Below are positions 1 through 6,946 of a stretch of 15,540 nt of DNA, in pieces. Below the pieces are notes generated by a model. That model saw only the letters and a list, made by a program, of their open reading frames with translations. It was not told the origin of the DNA and made no database searches. A program made the translations under genes and the position numbers. Source of the stretch: JBEINZ01 sp040377825 (lineage in GTDB: Bacteria; Pseudomonadota; Alphaproteobacteria; Rhizobiales; Ancalomicrobiaceae); contig JBEINZ010000043.1 of assembly GCA_040377825.1 (NCBI GenBank), positions 1-15,540 of the forward strand. Reading direction: 5' to 3'. Positions within the stretch are counted from its first letter, which is position 1. The number at the start of each line of letters is the position of its first letter.

Positions 1-989
1 CGAAGAACTGGGCGACGGCTTACGATTTTCCGGCGAGAAGCGATGGTCGCGTGATTCTCGAGACCTTCGATGCGCGCGGCAGCGGCGTTGGCGTCGGCTT
101 TATCTTCAACCTCCGGCGCGCCAAGTTCCAGGATGTCCGGCTGAGAGCCGCGCTGAATTATGTGCTCCCATTTGAGGAAATGAACCGGACGACCTTCTTC
201 GGACAATATCAGCGCATCGGCAGCTATTTCCACGGGACCGACTTGGCGGCAAAGGACCTGCCCGAGGGCCGGGAACTGGAGCTTTTGAACGAAGCCAAAG
301 CCAAGGGGCCGGTGCCAGACGAGGTTTTCACCTCGGTTTATGCCAACCCGGTTGCCGCGGACACCGGGGGGGAACGCGCTAATCTGCGCGAAGCCCTGAG
401 GCTCCTGCGCGAGGCCGGCTATGTGACGCAGGGCGCGAAGCTTGTCGACGGCAAGACCAAGGAGCCGCTCACTCTCGAATTTCTCATGAACGGTCCGACA
501 TTCGAGCGAGTTGCCGTGCGTTTCCGCGAGCAGCTCGCCAAGCTCGGCATCGATTTGGTGGTCCGGTCGGTCGATTCCTCGCAATATGTGAACCGCGTGC
601 GGTCCTGGGATTATGACTTGATCTATTCAGGTTGGGGTCAGTCGCTCTCGCCCGGAAACGAGCAAACCGAGTATTTCGGGTCGGCCTCGGCCGACCGACA
701 AGGATCGCGCAACTTCGCGGGCATCAAGAACCCCGCGATCGACTATCTGATCGGCCAAATTGTTTTCGCTAGGTCACGCGAGGATCTTGAAGCCGCGACA
801 CGGGCTCTCGATCGTGTGCTGTTGTGGAACCATTACATGGTGCCGGGCTGGACCATCAAGCAGACGCGCATGGCGCGTTGGAATCGCTTCTCGCGGCCGC
901 AGATATTGCCCTATTATGCGGAGCCGGCCTTCCCGAACGTCTGGTGGTGGGATGCAAGCAAAGCCGCGCAGACGGGAGCGTCCAGGTGA
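1..989 (+). CDS. ABC transporter substrate-binding protein, family 5 (YejA-like), 5' truncated by window edge
   Basis: This is the C-terminal 328 residues of a periplasmic oligopeptide-binding protein; the open frame runs from base 3 with no stop, so the gene begins before the window. It has the family 5 hallmarks: an N-R-R-A-K-F-Q-D-V-R-type segment near the start, where ligand-binding proteins read 'aFqDvrvReAl', and a C-terminal block with NFAGIKNPAIDYLI followed by an aromatic-rich end (PNVWWWD). It aligns throughout with the next gene: the same NWATAYDFPA, YQRI.SYF, PDEVF, LREAGY and NPAIDxLI landmarks, so the two are tandem paralogues. Its TGA at 987-989 overlaps the GTG of the next gene. 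Role by family: it captures peptides and delivers them to YejB/YejE. Ligand unknown. The class is secure; the exact orthology to YejA is a little less so. Confidence 0.9.
   Translation, partial: KNWATAYDFPARSDGRVILETFDARGSGVGVGFIFNLRRAKFQDVRLRAALNYVLPFEEMNRTTFFGQYQRIGSYFHGTDLAAKDLPEGRELELLNEAKAKGPVPDEVFTSVYANPVAADTGGERANLREALRLLREAGYVTQGAKLVDGKTKEPLTLEFLMNGPTFERVAVRFREQLAKLGIDLVVRSVDSSQYVNRVRSWDYDLIYSGWGQSLSPGNEQTEYFGSASADRQGSRNFAGIKNPAIDYLIGQIVFARSREDLEAATRALDRVLLWNHYMVPGWTIKQTRMARWNRFSRPQILPYYAEPAFPNVWWWDASKAAQTGASR
974..978 (+). promoter_or_regulatory. Ribosome binding site deciding the second binding-protein start
   Basis: GGGAG lies 7 bases upstream of GTG 986. It supports that GTG over the ATG at 824, which would put 165 bases of the frame inside the preceding gene and bury the signal peptide. 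Confidence 0.65.
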
Positions 990-2863
990 GTGAGCTGTGT
1001 TTTCCGCTCGATCGACGGCGATTTCTCGCCGGCCTTGCCATACTCGGCGCGGGCGCCGCGATCCCGGTCTCCCACGCCAGTGCGGCGGCGGGGGACGAAC
1101 GGCATGGGCTGTCCTTTTTTGGCGATCTGAAGTACCCGCCTGACTTCCGCCATTTCGACTATGTGAACCCGGCCGCGCCGAAGGGTGGACGGTTTTCCAG
1201 CGTGGCCGCGCAATGGTTCTTCAATCAGAATCCCAATACGTTCAATACGTTGAACACGCTGATCCTGAAAGGCGACGCGCCACCAGGGCTCGACGGCATC
1301 TATGCCACGCTGATGGACAGGGCCTTCGACGAACCCGACGCGATCTATGGGCTCGCGGCATCCGGGGTCAGCGTGCGGGACGGCGGCAACACATTCGCGT
1401 TTCGCTTGAGGCTGCAGGCGCGTTTTCACGACGGGACCCAAATCACCGCCGAGGATGTGGCCTGGTCGTTCATGACGCTCAAGGAACTCGGCCATCCGTC
1501 CATTTCAGAGACGATCCGCGAAATGGTTTCGGCCGAAGCGGAGGCGCCGGACGTGGTCGTCGTGCGCTTCAGCGGCAAACAGTCGCGTGGGCTGATCTTA
1601 ACGGTCGCGACGCTACCGATCCTTTCCAAGGCATTTTACGCCAAACGGAAGTTCGACGAATCGACGATGGACATCCCACTTGGCTCCGGCGCCTACAAGG
1701 TCGGGCGGTTCGAGACCGGGCGGTGGATCGAATATGAGCGCGTTGACGGTTGGTGGGGCGAGAACCTCCCGGTCTCGGTCGGCCAGAACAATTTCGACAT
1801 CATCCGCTACGAATTCTTCCGCGAGCGCGTGGCCGCCTTCGAAGCCTTCAAGGTCGGTGACTACTTGCTTCAGGAAGAGTTTTCGTCGCGGACTTGGGCG
1901 ACGCAATATGATTTCCCTGCCATCGCCGAGCAGAAGGTCGTCCGGTTCGAGTTGGAAGATCTGTCGCCGTCGGGCGCGCCGGGCTGGTATCCGAATATGC
2001 GCCGCGCGAAGTTTCAGGATCCACGCGTGCGCGAGGCGCTTGGCCTCGCCTTCGACTTCGAGTGGTCGAACAAGAATCTGTTTTACGGCAGCTATCAAAG
2101 GGTCAGCTCATTCTTCGTCAAGACGACCTTCGAGACTTCGGGCCCGCCATCCACTGAAGAGCGCGCGCTTCTGGAGCCCTTCCGCGGTCAGGTGTCGGAC
2201 GAAGTCTTCGGCGAACCGTGGAAAGCTGCGGTCTCCGACGGGTCGGGAGCAGACCGCGCGCTGCTGCGCCGCGCGCTCGGTCTCTTCGCCGAGGCCGGTT
2301 GGACCTTGAAGAACGGTGCCTTGACGAATGCCAAGGGCGAGGTCTTCACGATCGAGTTCCTCGATCGGGATACCTCCTTCCAGCGCGTGGTCGGACCTTT
2401 CGCGGAAAACCTGAAACGGTTGGGCATTGAGGTTTCTCAACGCATCGTCGACGCGGCGCAATATCAGCGTCGGCAGGACGAATACGACTTCGACATTCTA
2501 TCCCTGCGCACGAGCATGTCCCCGACACCGAGCGAAGGCATCCGCATGGCTTGGCATTCCGATCAAGCCGACAAGCCGGGCGGGTCGAACCTCGCGGGAA
2601 TTCGGAACCCGATCGTCGACGCCCTTATCGAAAAGGCACTCGCGGCGACTACGCGGGCAGAGCTGACCACAGCCTGCCGCGCCCTGGACCGCGTGCTGCG
2701 CGCCGGGCGATATTGGATTCCGCATTGGTACAAAGCGTCGCATTGGATTGCCATGTGGGACGTTTTCGGTCGGCCAGCGATGAAGCCGCGCTATAATCGC
2801 GCGGTTCAGACGACGTGGTGGATCGATCGCGACAAGGCGAAGGCTTTGGGCAAGGGATTGTAA
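986..2863 (+). CDS. Tat-exported ABC transporter substrate-binding protein, family 5 (YejA-like)
   Basis: A 625-residue periplasmic peptide-binding protein for the Yej-type importer encoded downstream. I start it at GTG 986, which overlaps the previous TGA and has GGGAG 7 bases upstream. From there the N-terminus shows a twin-arginine signal: LDRRRFLAGL at residues 8-17, a hydrophobic stretch to about 26, and an ASA cleavage-like site near 31-33. The mature part begins with HGLSFFGDLKYPPDF (about 40-54), typical of YejA-type proteins, then the SBP_bac_5 domain and a C-terminal NLAGIRNPIVDALI block. It is a paralogue of the upstream gene. Its TAA shares one base with yejB's ATG, implying co-translation. 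A folded-state export route is unusual for this class, which generally uses Sec, though Tat-type members are known. Peptide specificity cannot be read from the sequence. Confidence 0.9.
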   Translation: MSELCFPLDRRRFLAGLAILGAGAAIPVSHASAAAGDERHGLSFFGDLKYPPDFRHFDYVNPAAPKGGRFSSVAAQWFFNQNPNTFNTLNTLILKGDAPPGLDGIYATLMDRAFDEPDAIYGLAASGVSVRDGGNTFAFRLRLQARFHDGTQITAEDVAWSFMTLKELGHPSISETIREMVSAEAEAPDVVVVRFSGKQSRGLILTVATLPILSKAFYAKRKFDESTMDIPLGSGAYKVGRFETGRWIEYERVDGWWGENLPVSVGQNNFDIIRYEFFRERVAAFEAFKVGDYLLQEEFSSRTWATQYDFPAIAEQKVVRFELEDLSPSGAPGWYPNMRRAKFQDPRVREALGLAFDFEWSNKNLFYGSYQRVSSFFVKTTFETSGPPSTEERALLEPFRGQVSDEVFGEPWKAAVSDGSGADRALLRRALGLFAEAGWTLKNGALTNAKGEVFTIEFLDRDTSFQRVVGPFAENLKRLGIEVSQRIVDAAQYQRRQDEYDFDILSLRTSMSPTPSEGIRMAWHSDQADKPGGSNLAGIRNPIVDALIEKALAATTRAELTTACRALDRVLRAGRYWIPHWYKASHWIAMWDVFGRPAMKPRYNRAVQTTWWIDRDKAKALGKGL

Positions 2864-3972
2864 TGGGCGCCTACATACTCCGTCGCATCTTGCTCATGAT
2901 ACCGACGATGATCGGCATCATGGCGATCAGCTTCGTCGTGGTGCAATTCGCGCCGGGTGGGCCGGTCGAAAAGGTGATCGCGCAGTTGACCGGCACGGAC
3001 GTCTCCGCGACCGCGCGGATTTCCGGCGGCGGCGGCGATTTCGCCGCCCAGCCAAGCGCGCCAGACCGCGCTGCGGAAGGCGGAGGTAGCAAGTATCGCG
3101 GCGCGCAGGGGCTCGATCCGGAGTTCATCAAGAAGCTTGAAAAGCAGTTCGGTTTTGACAAGCCGGCCGGTGAACGCTTTCTTCTGATGATGAAGAACTA
3201 CATTACGTTCAATTTCGGCGAGAGCTACTTCCGGGATGTTTCCGTGCTCCAACTCATCGGCGAGAAGATGCCGGTGTCGATCTCGCTCGGATTGTGGATG
3301 ACGCTGCTGACCTATCTTATTTCAATCCCGCTCGGCATTCGAAAAGCCGTCAAGGACGGGTCGCAATTCGACGTCTGGACGAGCGCGGTCTTGGTGATCG
3401 GCTATGCCATTCCGGGGTTCCTGTTCGCGATCCTGCTCGTCGTGCTGTTCGCCGGCGGATCATTCCTGTCGATCTTCCCGCTACGCGGCCTGTGGTCGGA
3501 CAACTGGGACCAGCTCTCGCTCTGGGGCAAGATCGTCGACTATGCATGGCATCTGGCGCTGCCGATCGTGGCCATGTCGCTCGGCGCCTTCACCGCATCC
3601 ACGCTGCTGACCAAGAACACGTTCCTCGACGAGATCCGCAAACAATATGTTGTGACGGCGCGGATGAAGGGCCTCACCGAGCGGCAGGTGCTCTACGGCC
3701 ATGTCTTCCGCAATGCCATGCTGCTGGTGATTGCCGGTTTCCCGGGCGCCTTCATCGGCGCGTTCTTCGGCGGGTCCTTGCTGATCGAGACGATCTTCTC
3801 GCTTGATGGCCTCGGGCTGCTTGGCTTCGAATCCGTCGTCAACCGTGACTATCCGGTCGTGTTCGCGACGCTCTACATCTTCTCGCTCATGGGCTTGGTC
3901 ATCGGCCTCATCTCCGATCTCACCTATACCTGGATCGATCCGCGGATCGACTTCGAAAGCCGGGAGGTCTGA
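2863..3972 (+). CDS. yejB: Oligopeptide ABC transporter permease YejB
   Basis: A 369-residue inner-membrane permease of the OppB/DppB class that forms the import channel with YejE. I choose ATG 2863 because it overlaps the preceding TAA (TAATG) and has AAGGGA 5 bases upstream; the open frame extends 16 codons further back into the binding-protein gene. The N-terminus YILRRILLMIPTMIGI is the standard first membrane helix (about 4-29). A Gly-rich, charged periplasmic insert (about 45-100) marks YejB rather than ordinary DppB. Further helices lie near 139-159, 173-197, 232-250, 285-310 and 333-354. The EAA-type cytoplasmic loop that docks on the ATPase is near 262-285 (ARMKGLTERQVLYGHVFRNA). It ends two bases before yejE. 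Confidence 0.93.
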   Translation: MGAYILRRILLMIPTMIGIMAISFVVVQFAPGGPVEKVIAQLTGTDVSATARISGGGGDFAAQPSAPDRAAEGGGSKYRGAQGLDPEFIKKLEKQFGFDKPAGERFLLMMKNYITFNFGESYFRDVSVLQLIGEKMPVSISLGLWMTLLTYLISIPLGIRKAVKDGSQFDVWTSAVLVIGYAIPGFLFAILLVVLFAGGSFLSIFPLRGLWSDNWDQLSLWGKIVDYAWHLALPIVAMSLGAFTASTLLTKNTFLDEIRKQYVVTARMKGLTERQVLYGHVFRNAMLLVIAGFPGAFIGAFFGGSLLIETIFSLDGLGLLGFESVVNRDYPVVFATLYIFSLMGLVIGLISDLTYTWIDPRIDFESREV

Positions 3973-3974
3973 GG

Positions 3975-5111
3975 ATGGACGCCGTCAATCAACCAGCCCG
4001 CGTCGGCAGGAACCGTTTCACGCTAACGCCCTTGAACCAGCGCCGCTTGCGCAACTTCAGGGCCAACAAGCGCGGCTACTGGTCGCTCGTGATCTTCTCG
4101 ATCTTGTTCGTGCTCTCGCTCTTTGCCGAATTCATCGCCAACGACCGGCCGATCCTCGTTTCCTACAAGGGCGAGCTGCTCGCGCCGGTCTTCTTCCACT
4201 ATCCGGAAGAAAAGTTCGGCGGCTTCCTACCGCGCACCGACTATCGCGACCCGACCATCCAGGCAGAGATCGACGCCCATGGCTGGGCACTCTGGCCGCT
4301 GATCCGCTACTCCTACAACACAGTCAACAACGAGATCCCCGATCCCGCGCCGGCCAAGCCGTTCTGGCTCTACGACAAGGAAAAGCGCTGCGAGCGCTAC
4401 GCGAAGGGTGTCAACGATCCAGGTTGCACGCTCGGCAACTGGAACTGGCTCGGCACCGACGATCAGGCCCGCGATGTCGTGGCCAGGCTTATCTACGGAT
4501 TCCGGATCTCGGTCCTGTTCGGGCTCATTTTGACGATCATCTCCTCGATCATCGGCGTTATAGCGGGCGCGATACAAGGCTATTTTGGCGGTTGGACCGA
4601 TCTCTTGTTCCAACGGTTCATCGAGATCTGGACTTCGGTGCCCGAGCTTTATCTGTTGCTAATCATCTCTTCGGTTCTGATACCCGGGTTCTGGGTGCTT
4701 CTGGCAATCTTGTTGCTGTTTTCATGGACGAGGCTCGTCGGAGTGGTGCGCGCGGAGTTCCTGCGCGCCCGCAACTTCGAATATGTCCGCGCAGCGCGCG
4801 CGCTCGGCGTCGGCAATGCGACGATCATGCGGCGGCACCTGTTGCCGAATGCGATGGTTGCGACCCTGACTTTCATGCCCTTCGTGCTGAACGGCTCGAT
4901 CACCACCCTCACCTCGCTCGATTTCCTTGGCTTCGGCCTTCCGCCCGGCTCGCCGTCGCTCGGCGAGATGCTAGCGCAGGGCAAGAACAACCTTCAGGCA
5001 CCCTGGCTCGGACTGACTGGATTCTTCGTGATCTCGATCATGCTGAGCTTGCTCGTCTTCGTCGGCGAGGCGGTGCGCGATGCCTTCGATCCGCGCAAGA
5101 CGTTTCAATGA
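3975..5111 (+). CDS. yejE: Oligopeptide ABC transporter permease YejE
   Basis: A 378-residue inner-membrane permease of the OppC/DppC class and partner of YejB. ATG 3975 has GGGAGG 7 bases upstream, inside the end of yejB. An OppC-type N-terminal helix (about 36-54) is followed by a long soluble segment (about 55-165) containing LGTDDQARDVVARLIYG (159-175), a strong YejE/DppC landmark. Membrane helices follow near 178-200, 223-250, 295-315 and 345-365. The EAA loop for ATPase contact is about 271-293 (VRAARALGVGNATIMRRHLLPNA). A DFLGFGLPPGSPSLGEML stretch (316-333) is also typical. Length and order match YejE. Its TGA overlaps, as ATGA, a 23-codon frame leading to yejF. Confidence 0.93.
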   Translation: MDAVNQPARVGRNRFTLTPLNQRRLRNFRANKRGYWSLVIFSILFVLSLFAEFIANDRPILVSYKGELLAPVFFHYPEEKFGGFLPRTDYRDPTIQAEIDAHGWALWPLIRYSYNTVNNEIPDPAPAKPFWLYDKEKRCERYAKGVNDPGCTLGNWNWLGTDDQARDVVARLIYGFRISVLFGLILTIISSIIGVIAGAIQGYFGGWTDLLFQRFIEIWTSVPELYLLLIISSVLIPGFWVLLAILLLFSWTRLVGVVRAEFLRARNFEYVRAARALGVGNATIMRRHLLPNAMVATLTFMPFVLNGSITTLTSLDFLGFGLPPGSPSLGEMLAQGKNNLQAPWLGLTGFFVISIMLSLLVFVGEAVRDAFDPRKTFQ

Positions 5112-5179
5112 GTGGGGCAATGATCGGCCCAATAACTGACCGCGCCGCCCGTAAACAGCTGGAAACCGCGAAGCCATGA
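5108..5179 (+). CDS. Possible 23-residue coupling ORF between yejE and yejF
   Basis: A short open frame (ATG 5108 to TGA 5179) fills the 64-base space between yejE and yejF. It overlaps both neighbours by ATGA: its ATG sits on yejE's stop (5108-5111) and its TGA on yejF's start (5176-5179). The peptide, starting MSGAMIGPITDRAARKQLE, has no recognisable domain. The arrangement would let ribosomes leaving yejE re-initiate and be handed on to yejF, which has only a weak ribosome site of its own. It may instead be chance or a decayed 5' extension. Coding status is unproven. Confidence 0.3.
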   Translation: MSGAMIGPITDRAARKQLETAKP

Positions 5180-6813
5180 CCGATTCATCCGCATCGCCGA
5201 TCCTATCTGTCCGCGATCTCGGCGTGGCGTTTCGTCAAGACGGCGCCGAACTCATCGCCGCCGAAGGCGTGTCCTTCGACATTTCGGCCGGCGAGACAGT
5301 GGCGCTGGTCGGCGAATCCGGGTCAGGCAAGTCGGTTACCGCGCTGTCGATTCCGCGCCTCCTGCCCTATCCGGCGGCGTTCCATCCGACCGGCGAAGTA
5401 TTCTTCAAGGGCCGCGATCTCCTGAAGCTGCCGGAAACCGAGATGCGCAAGGTTCGCGGCGACGACATCACGATGGTTTTCCAAGAACCGATGTCGTCAC
5501 TAAACCCGCTTCATACGGTGGAAAAGCAAGTCTCGGAAATCTTGACGCTGCATCGCGGCCTGTCGAGGTCGCAGGCCCGCGTGCGCGTTGTGGAGCTTTT
5601 GACGTCGGTCGGCATCGCCGATCCGCAAGGGCGGCTTGACGCCTATCCACATCAGCTATCCGGCGGGCAGCGCCAGCGCGTTATGATCGCCATGGCGCTC
5701 GCCAACGAGCCGACACTGCTTATCGCCGACGAGCCGACGACCGCGCTCGACGTGACCGTACAGGCGCAAATCCTGAAACTGCTCGACGAGTTGAAGACCC
5801 GGCTGAAAATGGCCGTGCTGCTGATCACCCACGATCTCGAGATCGTGAGGAAATACGCGCAAAGGGTCTGCGTCATGACCAAGGGGCGGATCGTGGAGGC
5901 CGGACCGGTGGACGAGGTCTTCGCGGCGCCCAAGCATCCCTATACCCGCCACCTACTGGCCGCCGAGCCGAAGGGGGAACCGCCCAAGACTAATCCGAGC
6001 AAACCGATCATCGCCTCAGCCGACGACCTCAAGGTGTGGTTTCCGATCCGGCGCGGTCTCATGCGCCGGACCGTCGGCCATATCAAGGCGGTCGACGGAG
6101 TTTCCATTGCTGTGCGCCAAGGCCAGACCGTCGGCGTGGTCGGAGAGTCCGGCTCGGGCAAGACGACGCTCGGTCTTGCGATGCTGCGGCTGATATCGTC
6201 GCAAGGCCGGATCGTGTTCATGGGCCGCGATATTCAGGGGCTTGCTTCGAAACAGACGCGGCCACTGCGCGCGAACATGCAGGTCGTCTTCCAGGACCCT
6301 TTCGGCTCGTTGTCGCCGCGTATGTCGGTTGGGGAAATCATCGGCGAGGGGCTGGACGTGCATATGCCGAAGCTCGGGCCGGCCGCGCGTGAGGCAAAGG
6401 TGGTCGCCGTGCTGGAGGAAGTCGGGCTCGATCCCGAGACACGAAACCGCTACCCACACGAATTCTCCGGCGGGCAGCGCCAACGCATCTCAATCGCGCG
6501 CGCGCTGGTGTTGGAGCCGAAGTTCATCATGCTGGACGAGCCGACCTCGGCGCTCGACATGTCCGTGCAGGCGCAGGTCGTCGATCTTTTGCGCGCCCTG
6601 CAGGAGCGTCACGGGCTGGCCTATATGTTCATTTCGCATGATCTCAGGGTCGTCCGCGCGCTCGCCAATGAAGTCCTGGTGATGAAGGACGGCAAGGTCG
6701 TCGAGCAGGGCTCGGCCGAAAAGATCTTTGCCGCGCCGGAGACCGCCTATACCCGCGCGCTGATGGCGGCCGCCTTCAAGATTGAGGCGGTGGACGGCGT
6801 CGTCAAGCAATAG
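5176..6813 (+). CDS. yejF: Oligopeptide ABC transporter, fused double ATP-binding protein YejF
   Basis: A 545-residue cytoplasmic ATPase carrying two complete ABC domains in one chain, as in E. coli YejF; it powers import through YejB/YejE. Domain 1: Walker A GESGSGKS (46-53), Q-loop VFQEP (101-105), signature LSGGQRQR (161-168), Walker B LLIADEPT (181-188), switch H219. Domain 2: GESGSGKT (323-330), VFQDP (371-375), FSGGQRQR (430-437), FIMLDEPT (450-457), H488. Each domain ends with the HPYTR/TAYTR segment of the oligopeptide-transporter C-terminal region (255-258 and 524-527). All catalytic motifs are intact, so both sites should be active. ATG 5176 overlaps the small frame before it (ATGA); upstream only a weak GGAAA is visible. 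It is the last gene of the operon and faces ggt. Confidence 0.95.
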   Translation: MTDSSASPILSVRDLGVAFRQDGAELIAAEGVSFDISAGETVALVGESGSGKSVTALSIPRLLPYPAAFHPTGEVFFKGRDLLKLPETEMRKVRGDDITMVFQEPMSSLNPLHTVEKQVSEILTLHRGLSRSQARVRVVELLTSVGIADPQGRLDAYPHQLSGGQRQRVMIAMALANEPTLLIADEPTTALDVTVQAQILKLLDELKTRLKMAVLLITHDLEIVRKYAQRVCVMTKGRIVEAGPVDEVFAAPKHPYTRHLLAAEPKGEPPKTNPSKPIIASADDLKVWFPIRRGLMRRTVGHIKAVDGVSIAVRQGQTVGVVGESGSGKTTLGLAMLRLISSQGRIVFMGRDIQGLASKQTRPLRANMQVVFQDPFGSLSPRMSVGEIIGEGLDVHMPKLGPAAREAKVVAVLEEVGLDPETRNRYPHEFSGGQRQRISIARALVLEPKFIMLDEPTSALDMSVQAQVVDLLRALQERHGLAYMFISHDLRVVRALANEVLVMKDGKVVEQGSAEKIFAAPETAYTRALMAAAFKIEAVDGVVKQ

Positions 6814-6835
6814 GGCCTGATGACGCCGAGGGCTC

Positions 6836-6885
6836 AGAGCGTTTCCCGCTCGGATGGACTCATCCAAGCGATAAGGAACTTCTCT
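6836..6885. repeat. Long imperfect palindrome in the yejF-ggt convergent spacer
   Basis: About 50 bases fold into one interrupted hairpin. The outer arm is AGAG (6836-6839) with CTCT (6882-6885), then GTTTCC (6841-6846) with GGAAC (6875-6879). The inner arm is CGCTCGGATG (6847-6856) with CATCCAAGCG (6861-6870), with one mismatch and a GACT loop. It looks like a dispersed intergenic palindrome of the kind common in Hyphomicrobiales genomes, and could also end transcription from both sides. No T-run follows. Confidence 0.5.
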
Positions 6886-6916
6886 AGATTCAATACTTTG
6901 AGCCGGTCCTTTTCGC

Positions 6917-6935
6917 TCGGATCGAAGCGATCCGA
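6917..6935. terminator. Hairpin between convergent yejF and ggt, possible bidirectional terminator
   Basis: TCGGATCG (6917-6924) pairs perfectly with CGATCCGA (6928-6935) across an AAG loop. It sits 12 bases beyond the ggt stop and about 100 bases beyond yejF. There is no downstream T-run on either strand, so intrinsic termination is uncertain. The 5' part shares CGCTCGGAT with the neighbouring palindrome, so it may be a degenerate copy. Confidence 0.4.
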
Positions 6936-6946
6936 ACCAGGCAGGC

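Noticed and set aside
824..985. N-terminal extension of the second binding protein from ATG 824
   Set aside because: It lies wholly inside the preceding gene in another frame and would hide the Tat signal; GTG 986 has a good ribosome site.
914..1495. Minus-strand open frame of 193 codons within the binding-protein gene
   Set aside because: It is opposite a clearly conserved coding sequence and has no domain or ribosome site; a typical artefact of high-GC DNA.
3803..5179. Long 458-codon open frame overlapping yejE
   Set aside because: It is an Arg/Ser/Pro-rich shadow of yejE in another frame with no recognisable domain. Only its last 24 codons fall between genes, and those are discussed separately.
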